From Deinococcus sp. (GTDB taxonomy: Bacteria; Deinococcota; Deinococci; Deinococcales; Deinococcaceae), in contig JAGLBK010000119.1 in the NCBI GenBank assembly GCA_018260275.1, forward strand, positions 362-8,177: 7,816 nucleotides of DNA, in the 5' to 3' direction. The notes beneath the pieces were generated by a model. It was not told the DNA's origin. It did no database searches and saw only the letters and a list, made by a program, of their open reading frames with translations. Positions 1-5,683 of the stretch are shown one piece after another; the first letter of the stretch is position 1, and each line of letters begins with the position of its first letter. The position numbers and the translations under genes are program-made.

Positions 1-699
1 CGCCCCACCGAGGAACGGGCCGAGCTGCTAGCCTGGATCAAAGACCGCCTGCGCGAGACCTACGGCGAACTGGCACTGGAACCACGCCGCGAGCCGATGC
101 ACGAGCTGATTTCGACCATCCTGTCGCAGCGCACCACACACAACGACGAGGAAGCGGCTTACTACAGCCTGCGCGAACTGGGCGACTGGGACGCGATCAT
201 CGAGGCCCCCACCGAGGCAGTCGCCCACGCCATTCGCCGCAGCAACTACCCCGAGAGCAAGGCCCCACGCATTCAGGAAACGCTGCGCCGGATCAAGGCC
301 GCGCCCGGCGGGTACGACCTCGAATTCCTGCGCGAGATGCCCATCAAGGAGGCGCTGAAGTGGCTGACCGACCTGCCCGGAGTGGGCGTCAAAACGGCTT
401 CACTTGTCCTACTGTTTAATTTCGCGCGGCCCGTGTTTCCGGTCGATACCCACGTCCACCGCATCAATACCCGCGTGGGCACCATCCCCAAAATGGGCGA
501 GCAGGCGGCTCACCGGGCGCTGCTGGCCCTGCTCCCGCCCGACCCGCCCTTTCTGTTCGAGCTGCACAAGAACCTGCTGAAGCACGGCCAGCAGGTCTGC
601 CAGTGGACGCGCCCCAAATGCGGCGTGTGCGTGCTACGCGAACGCTGCGACGCCTACGCCATCTACGGCGACCGGGTGCCCAGTTTCGGGGAAAAGTAG
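1..699 (+). CDS. nth: Endonuclease III (DNA glycosylase/AP lyase), 5' partial
   Basis: Base-excision repair enzyme that removes oxidised pyrimidines and cleaves the abasic site by beta-elimination. The reading frame is open from the first base, so the start lies outside the window; 232 residues are visible against 211 in E. coli Nth, so little is missing. Seen: helix-hairpin-helix LPGVGVKTA (373-399) with the catalytic Lys codon at 391-393; VDTHVHR (442-462) with the catalytic Asp codon at 445-447; and a C-terminal Cys-X6-Cys-X2-Cys-X5-Cys loop (codons at 598, 619, 628, 646) that binds the [4Fe-4S] cluster as in E. coli Nth. The ILSQRT motif (118-135) appears to put Arg where E. coli Nth has the gap-filling Gln41; this alignment was made by eye. 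Met at 97 is internal, since homology continues upstream. The TAG stop lies 6 nt from the end of the convergent acuI. Deinococcus genomes carry several Nth paralogues; which one this is cannot be told here. Confidence 0.95.
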   Translation, partial: RPTEERAELLAWIKDRLRETYGELALEPRREPMHELISTILSQRTTHNDEEAAYYSLRELGDWDAIIEAPTEAVAHAIRRSNYPESKAPRIQETLRRIKAAPGGYDLEFLREMPIKEALKWLTDLPGVGVKTASLVLLFNFARPVFPVDTHVHRINTRVGTIPKMGEQAAHRALLALLPPDPPFLFELHKNLLKHGQQVCQWTRPKCGVCVLRERCDAYAIYGDRVPSFGEK

Positions 700-705
700 T
701 CGGCG

Positions 706-1734
706 TTACTCCCCGGCCACCTGCACCACCACGCGCCCGCGCACCTTTCCGGCCAGGATGTCCTCGGCCAGTTGGGGAAGATCTTCGAGTTTGGCAGTCG
801 CCACACCCTCGGCCAGTAGCTTTTGGGGCAGGTCGCGGCCCAGGCGTTCCCAGGCCTGCTGCCTGCGCCCGGCGGGGCACATCACGCTGTCCACGCCGTG
901 CAGCGTCACCCCGCGCAGAATGAAGGGGGCCACGCTGGTCGCCATCTTCATGCCCCCGGCCAGCCCGCACGCCGCCACCTGCCCGCCGTAACGGGTGCTC
1001 GCCAGCACGCCCGCCAGCGTGTCGCCGCCGACCACGTCTACCGCCGCCGCCCAGCGCTCCTTTTCCAGCGGCTTTTTCAGGGCGCTCAGTTCGTCACGGT
1101 GAATCACGCTTTTGGCCCCCAGTCCGCGCAGGTAATCGCCTTCTTCCTCCACGCGCCCGGTCGAAGCGGTCACGTCGTAGCCCAGCGCCGCCAGCAGGCT
1201 GACTGCCACGCTGCCCACGCCGCCCGCCGCGCCCGTAACCAGCACCTCGCCGTCACCCGGTTTCAGGCCGCCGTCTTCCAGGGCCAGCACGCAGAGCATC
1301 GCCGTCAGGCCCGCTGTGCCGATAGCCATAGTATCGTGCGCCGAAAACCGCTCAGGGCGCCCGACCAGCCACTCGCCCTTCACGCGGGCCAGTTCGCTGT
1401 AGCCGCCCCAGTGCCGCTCGCCCACGCCCCAGCCGGTCAGCACCACGTCGTCGCCGGGCTTAAAGGCCGGGTTGCCACTCTCCAGTACCTTGCCTGCAAA
1501 ATCGATGCCGGGCACCATCGGATAATTCCTGACCACGCCGGGGCGGCCCGCCACCGCCAGCCCGTCTTTGTAGTTCAGGCTGGAGACCTCGACCTGCACC
1601 GTCACGTCGCCCTCGGGCAGTTGCTCGGTGGGCACGTCGGTCACAGCAGCCTGCACCGCGTCGCCGTCTTTGGTCAGCAGAAGGGCCTTGAACGTCTGGG
1701 GCAGGCTGGCCTGCAACGTACTGGGTTGTGTCAT
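706..1734 (-). CDS. acuI: Acrylyl-CoA reductase (NADPH)-type quinone oxidoreductase, YhdH/AcuI family
   Basis: Zinc-independent medium-chain dehydrogenase/reductase of 342 aa (E. coli YhdH is 324), cytosolic. The family reduces acryloyl-CoA to propionyl-CoA with NADPH, detoxifying a reactive electrophile. Seen: catalytic-domain signature SSLNYKDGLA (51-60), PMVPGIDFAG (72-81), the family-typical LTGWGVGERHWGG (99-111), GTAGLTAM (139-146), and the nucleotide-binding GAAGGVGS (168-175) starting a Rossmann fold; FILRGVTLHGVDSV (271-284) also matches YhdH closely. The frame stays open upstream to 1911, but the extra 59 residues are Cys/Pro-rich and unlike the family. The ATG at 1734 is chosen because homology starts soon after it and a TANNNT box sits 6 nt upstream, suggesting a leaderless message. 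The TAA stop is 6 nt from the nth stop. It is divergent from the flavin oxidoreductase at 1939. The family is clear; the exact substrate is inferred. Confidence 0.92.
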   Translation of the reverse strand: MTQPSTLQASLPQTFKALLLTKDGDAVQAAVTDVPTEQLPEGDVTVQVEVSSLNYKDGLAVAGRPGVVRNYPMVPGIDFAGKVLESGNPAFKPGDDVVLTGWGVGERHWGGYSELARVKGEWLVGRPERFSAHDTMAIGTAGLTAMLCVLALEDGGLKPGDGEVLVTGAAGGVGSVAVSLLAALGYDVTASTGRVEEEGDYLRGLGAKSVIHRDELSALKKPLEKERWAAAVDVVGGDTLAGVLASTRYGGQVAACGLAGGMKMATSVAPFILRGVTLHGVDSVMCPAGRRQQAWERLGRDLPQKLLAEGVATAKLEDLPQLAEDILAGKVRGRVVVQVAGE

Positions 1735-1740
1735 GTGTTC

Positions 1741-1746
1741 AGGGTA
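1741..1746 (-). promoter_or_regulatory. Candidate leaderless-promoter -10 box of acuI
   Basis: On the minus strand TACCCT is followed by 6 nt and then the acuI ATG, with no Shine-Dalgarno in between. TANNNT at this distance puts the transcription start at or next to the A of the ATG, the layout of leaderless promoters reported in Deinococcus. The same box and 6-nt spacing occur before ruvC. No good -35 hexamer is visible, and the motif is short, so this remains a candidate. Confidence 0.45.
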
Positions 1747-1871
1747 ATGCATCCCGCAGCACGGCGTCCCGCAGCCGGGCACCGCAGACAAAAGGCCGCA
1801 CGGCGGGACACGGCTCATCTTTTTATCTTTGACCGAGTACCAATAAGCGTGTGCCAGCTTAAGGAGCCGCA

Positions 1872-1886
1872 ATACTGAGGCAGTAT
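1872..1886. promoter_or_regulatory. Perfect inverted repeat in divergent control region (candidate operator)
   Basis: ATACTG-AGG-CAGTAT is a perfect 6-bp inverted repeat with a 3-bp spacer, between the divergent acuI and flavin oxidoreductase genes. It is about 53 bp before the oxidoreductase ATG. Its right arm overlaps TATCCT (1884-1889), the best TANNNT -10 candidate for the plus-strand gene, so a bound dimer could block that promoter. A smaller repeat, GGGT-TTC-ACCC (1890-1900), follows. The regulator is unknown and no regulator gene is in the window. The rest of the 204-nt gap (1735-1938) shows nothing else I can name. Confidence 0.35.
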
Positions 1887-1889
1887 CCT
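1884..1889 (+). promoter_or_regulatory. Possible -10 box for the flavin oxidoreductase gene
   Basis: TATCCT fits TANNNT and matches TATAAT at four of six positions. It would start a transcript about 43 nt before the ATG at 1939, consistent with that gene having a real Shine-Dalgarno. The only -35-like hexamer is a poor TTAAGG about 19 bp upstream. Weak evidence. Confidence 0.2.
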
Positions 1890-1929
1890 GGGTTTCACCC
1901 TCAATTGCCACGTTTTGCCCAGACCCCCC

Positions 1930-1934
1930 GAGGA
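1930..1934 (+). promoter_or_regulatory. Ribosome binding site deciding the start at 1939
   Basis: GAGGA is followed by CGTT and then ATG at 1939. This selects the ATG over the in-frame TTG at 1915, which lies upstream of this site and has no such signal. It also contrasts with the divergent acuI, which has no Shine-Dalgarno. Confidence 0.75.
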
Positions 1935-1938
1935 CGTT

Positions 1939-3435
1939 ATGACTGAATCAACATCTATTTCTGCCGCGACTGGTTCCTCTGTCACTACGCTGCCCCGCAT
2001 CATTCAGGGGGGCATGGGCGTCGCGGTTTCAGACTGGAAACTGGCGAACGCCGTGTCACGCACCGGCGAACTGGGTATCGTTTCGGGCACCGGCATCGAC
2101 ACCGTGCTGGTGCGGCGGCTACAGGACGGCGACGAGGGCGGTCACAGCCGCCGCGCCCTGGCCGCCTATCCCAATCAGGAACGCGCCCAGGCCGTCATCG
2201 AAAAGTTCTATCTGCCGCAGGGCCGCCAGGGCAAACCCTACAAGCGCGTGCCGCTGCCCAGCCTGAGTAGGCACCACGAAACCTGGGAGCTGTCGATCAT
2301 GGGCGCCTTCGTCGAGGTCTGGCTGGCCCGCGAAGGCCACAGCAACCCGGTGGGCATCAACCTGCTGACCAAGCTGCAACTGTTCAATCTGCCCTCGCTG
2401 TACGGCGCAGTGCTGGCCGGGGCCGGAACGGTCATCATGGGCGCGGGCATTCCGCGTGAGATTCCGGGTGCCCTCGACGCCTTTTCCGCCGGAAAACCGG
2501 GTTCGTTCCGGCTGGACGTCAAGGGCGACCCCCAGGGCGAAACCCCGGTCGTGACCCTCGACCCCGCCGACTACGGTCTGGGAGGAATTGAGGTGCCGCG
2601 CCCCAGTTTCTACCCGATCATCACGTCGCATGTGCTGGCGAACGTGCTGCTCAAGAAGGCCAGCGGCAGCATCCAGGGCTTCGTGATCGAGGGGCCGACC
2701 GCCGGGGGCCACAACGCGCCGCCGCGTGGACAGGTCACCTACGACGACCTCGGGCAACCGATCTACGGCGAGCGCGACATCTGCGACCTCTCGGAGATGC
2801 GTAAGCTGAGTGTGCCGTTCTGGCTGGCCGGGGGGCAGGCCTCGCCCGAGTCACTCCGGGCCGCACTGGCCGAGGGCGCGGCAGGGATTCAGGTGGGCAC
2901 GCTATTTGCCTTTTGCCACGAATCGGGCTTCCGGGCCGACTTTCGTCAACGGGTGCAAGTCCAGGCCCAGCAAGAGCGCCTGAGCGTGTTTACCGACCCG
3001 CTCGCCTCGCCCACCGGCTTTCCGTTCAAGGTGGTGCAACTGCCCGATACGCTGTCGAACCCGGCGGTCTACGCCGAGCGCCAGCGCGTGTGCGACATCG
3101 GCTACCTGCGCGAAGCCTACTGGGACAACAGCGGCAAAGTCGGCTGGCGCTGCGCCTCTGAGCCGGTAGACCAGTACCTCACCAAAGGCGGCAAGCCTGA
3201 AGACACCGTGGGCCGCAAGTGCCTGTGCAACGCGCTGATGTCGGACGCGGGGCTGGCCCAGATTCAGAAAAACGGCGATGTCGAAAAGCCGCTGCTCACC
3301 AGTGGCGACGGCATCTATGCCCTCAGCGACTGGAAGGTGGGCTACACCGCCGCCGACGTGATCGCCTACCTGCGCGGCGACGCGCCCCCGGCCTCGGCTG
3401 CCGGAACCGCCACTGGAATTGCCGCCGGAACCTGA
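1939..3435 (+). CDS. FMN-dependent nitronate monooxygenase-like oxidoreductase, long form with Cys-bearing C-terminal extension
   Basis: A 498-aa TIM-barrel flavoprotein of the nitronate monooxygenase / 2-nitropropane dioxygenase superfamily. Seen: PRIIQGGMGVAVS (19-31), the N-terminal FMN-contacting strand; NPVGINLL (136-143); GFVIEGPTAGGHNAP (247-261), with His258 aligned to the family's catalytic His; and WLAGGQASPE (295-304) with GAAGIQVGT (313-321), the FMN-phosphate site. Typical bacterial nitronate monooxygenases have about 330 residues. Here an insertion follows the first strands, and about 150 residues after the barrel include Cys385, Cys405 and Cys428-X-Cys430 in conserved-looking motifs (RVCDIGYLREAY, VGRKCLCNAL). 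This resembles a long subgroup usually annotated only as nitronate monooxygenase, so the substrate is uncertain and I give no symbol. The last 23 residues are Ala/Gly/Thr-rich and overlap prsW antisense. It is divergent from acuI. Confidence 0.85.
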   Translation: MTESTSISAATGSSVTTLPRIIQGGMGVAVSDWKLANAVSRTGELGIVSGTGIDTVLVRRLQDGDEGGHSRRALAAYPNQERAQAVIEKFYLPQGRQGKPYKRVPLPSLSRHHETWELSIMGAFVEVWLAREGHSNPVGINLLTKLQLFNLPSLYGAVLAGAGTVIMGAGIPREIPGALDAFSAGKPGSFRLDVKGDPQGETPVVTLDPADYGLGGIEVPRPSFYPIITSHVLANVLLKKASGSIQGFVIEGPTAGGHNAPPRGQVTYDDLGQPIYGERDICDLSEMRKLSVPFWLAGGQASPESLRAALAEGAAGIQVGTLFAFCHESGFRADFRQRVQVQAQQERLSVFTDPLASPTGFPFKVVQLPDTLSNPAVYAERQRVCDIGYLREAYWDNSGKVGWRCASEPVDQYLTKGGKPEDTVGRKCLCNALMSDAGLAQIQKNGDVEKPLLTSGDGIYALSDWKVGYTAADVIAYLRGDAPPASAAGTATGIAAGT

Positions 3436-4103
3436 TTCAGCTGTCGGGCGTGCGCCTCGAAACTGGCGTAATAGCGCCCGGCCAGCAGCAGCATCAGGGC
3501 GACGGTCAGGGCCACGGCCAGCACGACCGTCCAACCCGCCGCCCCACCCGTCAGCAGGCCGTTGAACACAAAATGAAGCGCGACGCTGAGCAGCAGCCCC
3601 CGCAACACCCAGGAACGCCCTTGCTGGTGGCCCAGCTGCCAGCGCTGACCACCGAGCGCGTAGCCCTGCGGCGCACTGAACAGGGCGTGAGCCAGCGTGG
3701 TCAGCAGGGCGTGCCACGCCGCCACCCTGGGGCCGAAGCCCAGCACATACGTCAGGTTCTCGACCAGCGCAAAACCCAGGGCCGCGGTGACGGCGTAGAC
3801 CAGACCGTCCATCGGTTCGTCGAAGTCATCCTCGGTGACGGCGGTGCTGGCGGCCAGAAACTTGCTGACTTCCTCGATCAGCGCGGTCAATAATGCGACC
3901 AGCAGCAGCAAAAGCGGCTGGTGAGCGCCCAGCAGCCTCCCCAGACTAGCTTCAAAAGCCGCCGCCACCAGCCACGCGAACATGCCCCAGGCGAAGGTGC
4001 GGGCCAGCAGCCAGCCGGGTTCGGGGTGAATGTCCCGGCGCACAAAAAACCACAGCCACGCCAGCGTGATCGCGGCAGAGACCAGCAGCGAGAAGGCCAG
4101 CAT
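3366..4103 (-). CDS. PrsW-family intramembrane metalloprotease
   Basis: A 245-aa multi-pass membrane protein of the PrsW family, related to CAAX/Rce1-type proteases. B. subtilis PrsW performs site-1 cleavage of the anti-sigma factor RsiW; the substrate here is unknown. Seen: about seven hydrophobic segments (roughly 3-21, 34-54, 62-85, 98-122, 130-147, 168-186, 190-209); E77-E78-x-x-K81; FDEPMDGLVYAVTAALGF with E115 in ALVEN; H139 in LAHALFSAPQGYALG; and H177 in ALHFVFNG. The Glu and His residues match the expected metal site. The ATG lies 3 nt after the ruvC stop with no clear Shine-Dalgarno, suggesting translation by re-initiation in a ruvC-prsW unit. After the last membrane segment comes a short cytosolic-looking tail that ends in Ala/Pro-rich sequence inside the 70-nt overlap with the opposite gene. 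No anti-sigma factor gene is nearby. Confidence 0.87.
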   Translation of the reverse strand: MLAFSLLVSAAITLAWLWFFVRRDIHPEPGWLLARTFAWGMFAWLVAAAFEASLGRLLGAHQPLLLLLVALLTALIEEVSKFLAASTAVTEDDFDEPMDGLVYAVTAALGFALVENLTYVLGFGPRVAAWHALLTTLAHALFSAPQGYALGGQRWQLGHQQGRSWVLRGLLLSVALHFVFNGLLTGGAAGWTVVLAVALTVALMLLLAGRYYASFEAHARQLNQVPAAIPVAVPAAEAGGASPRR

Positions 4104-4106
4104 GAA

Positions 4107-4649
4107 TCAGGAACGCACCAGGGTTCCAGCGGCGGTGCTGGTAGCCGCGCTGCTTGTTGCGCTGGCCGCCGTCCGGGCCTGCATCGGCGCGTGGGCGAGG
4201 TGGGTCAGAGCCAGCGCCAGCGCGTCGGCGGCGTGGTTGTTGAACAGTTCACGGATGCCGAGCTGCGCCTTGACCATATAGATCACCTGTTCCTTCTCGG
4301 CGCGGCCCGTACCGACCAGCGATTTCTTGACCTGCATGGGGCCGTAGGCGTGCACCGGGATTCCGGCCTGGGCACAGGCGAGCTGCACCACCCCGAACGC
4401 CTGCCCGACCTTGAACGCCACATCCGCCTGCTTGCGCAGAATCTGGTCCTCGATTGCCACGGCGTCGGGCTGATATTCCGCGATGAGCCGCGAAACTTCT
4501 TCGTGGAGGTACTGCAAGCGCCGGGGCATCACCCAGGCACTCTCGGTGGTCAGGCAGACGTGGTGCAGGTGCCGGGCCTTGCGGATATCTCCCTCCACCA
4601 GCCCCAGCCCCAGGTTCGCCAGGCCGGGGTCGATTCCTAGAACGATCAT
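4107..4649 (-). CDS. ruvC: Holliday-junction resolvase RuvC
   Basis: Endonuclease that, as a dimer, resolves Holliday junctions made by recombination and handled by RuvAB. 180 aa, normal for the family. Seen: MIVLGIDPGLANLG with D7; AIEDQI with E67; GQAFGVVQLA (82-91); the basic stretch PMQVKKSLVGTGRAEKEQV (104-122); and NNHAADALALALTH (137-150) with H139 and D142. E. coli RuvC has Asp at the first of these last two positions; T. thermophilus RuvC has His, so this is a lineage feature and not a defect. The frame is open upstream to 5027, but that part is antisense-like sequence through dppC. The ATG at 4649 is fixed by the canonical N-terminus and by TATGCT 6 nt before it. Residues 157-180 are a low-complexity Ala/Thr/Ser tail. 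It heads a two-gene unit with prsW. Confidence 0.96.
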   Translation of the reverse strand: MIVLGIDPGLANLGLGLVEGDIRKARHLHHVCLTTESAWVMPRRLQYLHEEVSRLIAEYQPDAVAIEDQILRKQADVAFKVGQAFGVVQLACAQAGIPVHAYGPMQVKKSLVGTGRAEKEQVIYMVKAQLGIRELFNNHAADALALALTHLAHAPMQARTAASATSSAATSTAAGTLVRS

Positions 4650-4655
4650 GCCCGC

Positions 4656-4661
4656 AGCATA
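4656..4661 (-). promoter_or_regulatory. Candidate leaderless-promoter -10 box of ruvC
   Basis: On the minus strand TATGCT is followed by GCGGGC and the ruvC ATG. This is the same TANNNT-N6-ATG spacing seen before acuI. There is no Shine-Dalgarno-like sequence apart from the G-run in the spacer. The -35 region is not recognisable. A small GTAG-GA-CTAC palindrome (4675-4684) lies where a -35 would be. Since the dppC terminator is just upstream, ruvC needs its own promoter. Confidence 0.5.
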
Positions 4662-4694
4662 GTGCGGCTGCGTGGTAGGACTACGGTGGACCAC

Positions 4695-4720
4695 AAAAAA
4701 AACAGAGGCCGGAGCCTCTG
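4695..4720 (-). terminator. Intrinsic terminator after dppC
   Basis: On the minus strand a perfect 7-bp stem CAGAGGC/GCCTCTG (4714-4720 with 4703-4709) closes a 4-nt loop and is followed at once by eight T residues (4702-4695). It lies 24 nt after the dppC stop, separates the transporter operon from ruvC, and is oriented only for minus-strand transcription. Confidence 0.9.
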
Positions 4721-4744
4721 CCTGTGCGCGAATGAAAACTGGAA

Positions 4745-5674
4745 TCAGTGCCGGGCGCGGGGATCGAAGGCGTCGCGCAGACCGTCGCCCAGAAAGTTGA
4801 AGGCCAGCACGGTAAACAAAATCGCCAGACCGGGGTAAAAAGGCAGCCAGGGGTACTGGAGCACCACTTCCTGCGCGTTCGAGAGCATGTTGCCCCAGGT
4901 CGAAACGGGCGGCTGAATGCCGAAGCCCAGGAAGCTGAGGGCCGCCTCGCCCAGAATCGCGCCGCCGACGTCGAACGTGGCGCTCACGATGATGATGCCC
5001 AGGATGTTGGGCACCAGATGCCGCCACATGATGCGGTTGTTGCTGGCTCCCAGCGCCCGCGCCGCGTCCACGTATTCGAGGTTGCGGATTCGCATGACCT
5101 CGCCGCGCACGAGGCGGGCATTGGTCATCCAGCCGAAGATCACGAACACCGAGATGATGATGAACACGCTGGCCGACGGCCCCATGTTGTTACGCAGGTT
5201 GACGATAAAGGGCTTGTCGCTGCTGACGAACAGCCCAGAGATCACCAGCTGAAGCGGCAGCGTCGGCAGGCACAGCATGAATTCGATAAAGCGGCTGATG
5301 GCGGTATCGGTGCGGCCACCGAAAAACCCGGCCAGCAGGCCCATCAGGGTGCCCAGCAGCGCACTCATGATCGCCACCGAGAAGCCCACCGCCAGACTGA
5401 TCCGGCTACCGTAGATGATGCGCGAGAACAGGTCGCGCCCCAGATCGTCCTGACCCAGCGGGAAATTATGGCTGGGCGGTCCGTAAGTGTTCGCCAGGTC
5501 CTGTGCGTTGGGGTCGTGTGGCGCGATGACGCCAGCGAAAATGGCGACCAGGGTCATTAGGAGAATGAAGGCGAGGCTGATCATGGCCGCGCGGTGGCGG
5601 CGCAGTTTACGCATCGCCAGCTGAAAGGTCGAGTAACTTTTCTGTTCGGCGGGAGCCGTGGTCGTGGCAGTCAC
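4745..5674 (-). CDS. ABC transporter permease, DppC/OppC type (peptide/nickel importer)
   Basis: Inner-membrane permease of a peptide/opine/nickel-type ABC importer, pairing with the DppB-like protein. 309 aa. Seen: a cytosolic N-terminus, then the OppC N-terminal domain (about 14-65) with the first membrane segment at 29-50; GPPSHNFPLGQDDLGRD (65-81), typical of DppC/OppC; five further membrane segments; the EAA loop YVDAARALGASNNRI (201-215) that contacts the ATPase; and ALSFLGFGIQPP-WGNML (245-264). The frame opens at a TTG at 5710 inside dppB, but the GTG at 5674 is the likely start: it follows GAGGT at 4-nt spacing, and this site overlaps the dppB TGA, which indicates translational coupling. 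An intrinsic terminator follows 24 nt after the stop. No dppD/dppF-type ATPase genes follow, so the ATPase must be encoded elsewhere. The substrate is not determined. Confidence 0.93.
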   Translation of the reverse strand: MTATTTAPAEQKSYSTFQLAMRKLRRHRAAMISLAFILLMTLVAIFAGVIAPHDPNAQDLANTYGPPSHNFPLGQDDLGRDLFSRIIYGSRISLAVGFSVAIMSALLGTLMGLLAGFFGGRTDTAISRFIEFMLCLPTLPLQLVISGLFVSSDKPFIVNLRNNMGPSASVFIIISVFVIFGWMTNARLVRGEVMRIRNLEYVDAARALGASNNRIMWRHLVPNILGIIIVSATFDVGGAILGEAALSFLGFGIQPPVSTWGNMLSNAQEVVLQYPWLPFYPGLAILFTVLAFNFLGDGLRDAFDPRARH

Positions 5675-5678
5675 ATTA

Positions 5679-5683
5679 ACCTC
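5679..5683 (-). promoter_or_regulatory. dppC ribosome binding site overlapping the dppB stop
   Basis: The minus strand reads TGAGGTTAATGTG. TGA ends dppB, GAGGT is the Shine-Dalgarno, and GTG starts dppC. This fixes the dppC start at 5674 rather than at the upstream TTG (5710). Confidence 0.8.

Noticed and set aside
1829..1834. TTGACC as a -35 box for the plus-strand gene
   Set aside because: No acceptable -10 hexamer lies 16-18 bp downstream of it.
823..1878. A 351-codon open frame on the plus strand opposite acuI
   Set aside because: It is His/Arg/Ala/Gln-rich with no recognisable motif, as expected for the antisense of a GC-rich gene; acuI on the other strand matches its family along its whole length.
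1735..1911. 59-residue N-terminal extension of the acuI product
   Set aside because: Cys/Pro-rich and unlike the family, and it covers the likely promoter.
1915..1938. TTG start for the flavin oxidoreductase at 1915
   Set aside because: The ATG at 1939 follows GAGGA at good spacing; the TTG has no ribosome binding site.
4650..4744. A DdrO-type radiation/desiccation response palindrome upstream of ruvC
   Set aside because: No TTATG-N-CATAA-like palindrome is visible there; only a short GTAG-GA-CTAC repeat and the dppC terminator are present.
4650..5027. N-terminal extension of RuvC upstream of 4649
   Set aside because: It passes through dppC in another frame and across the terminator; the canonical RuvC N-terminus begins at the ATG at 4649.
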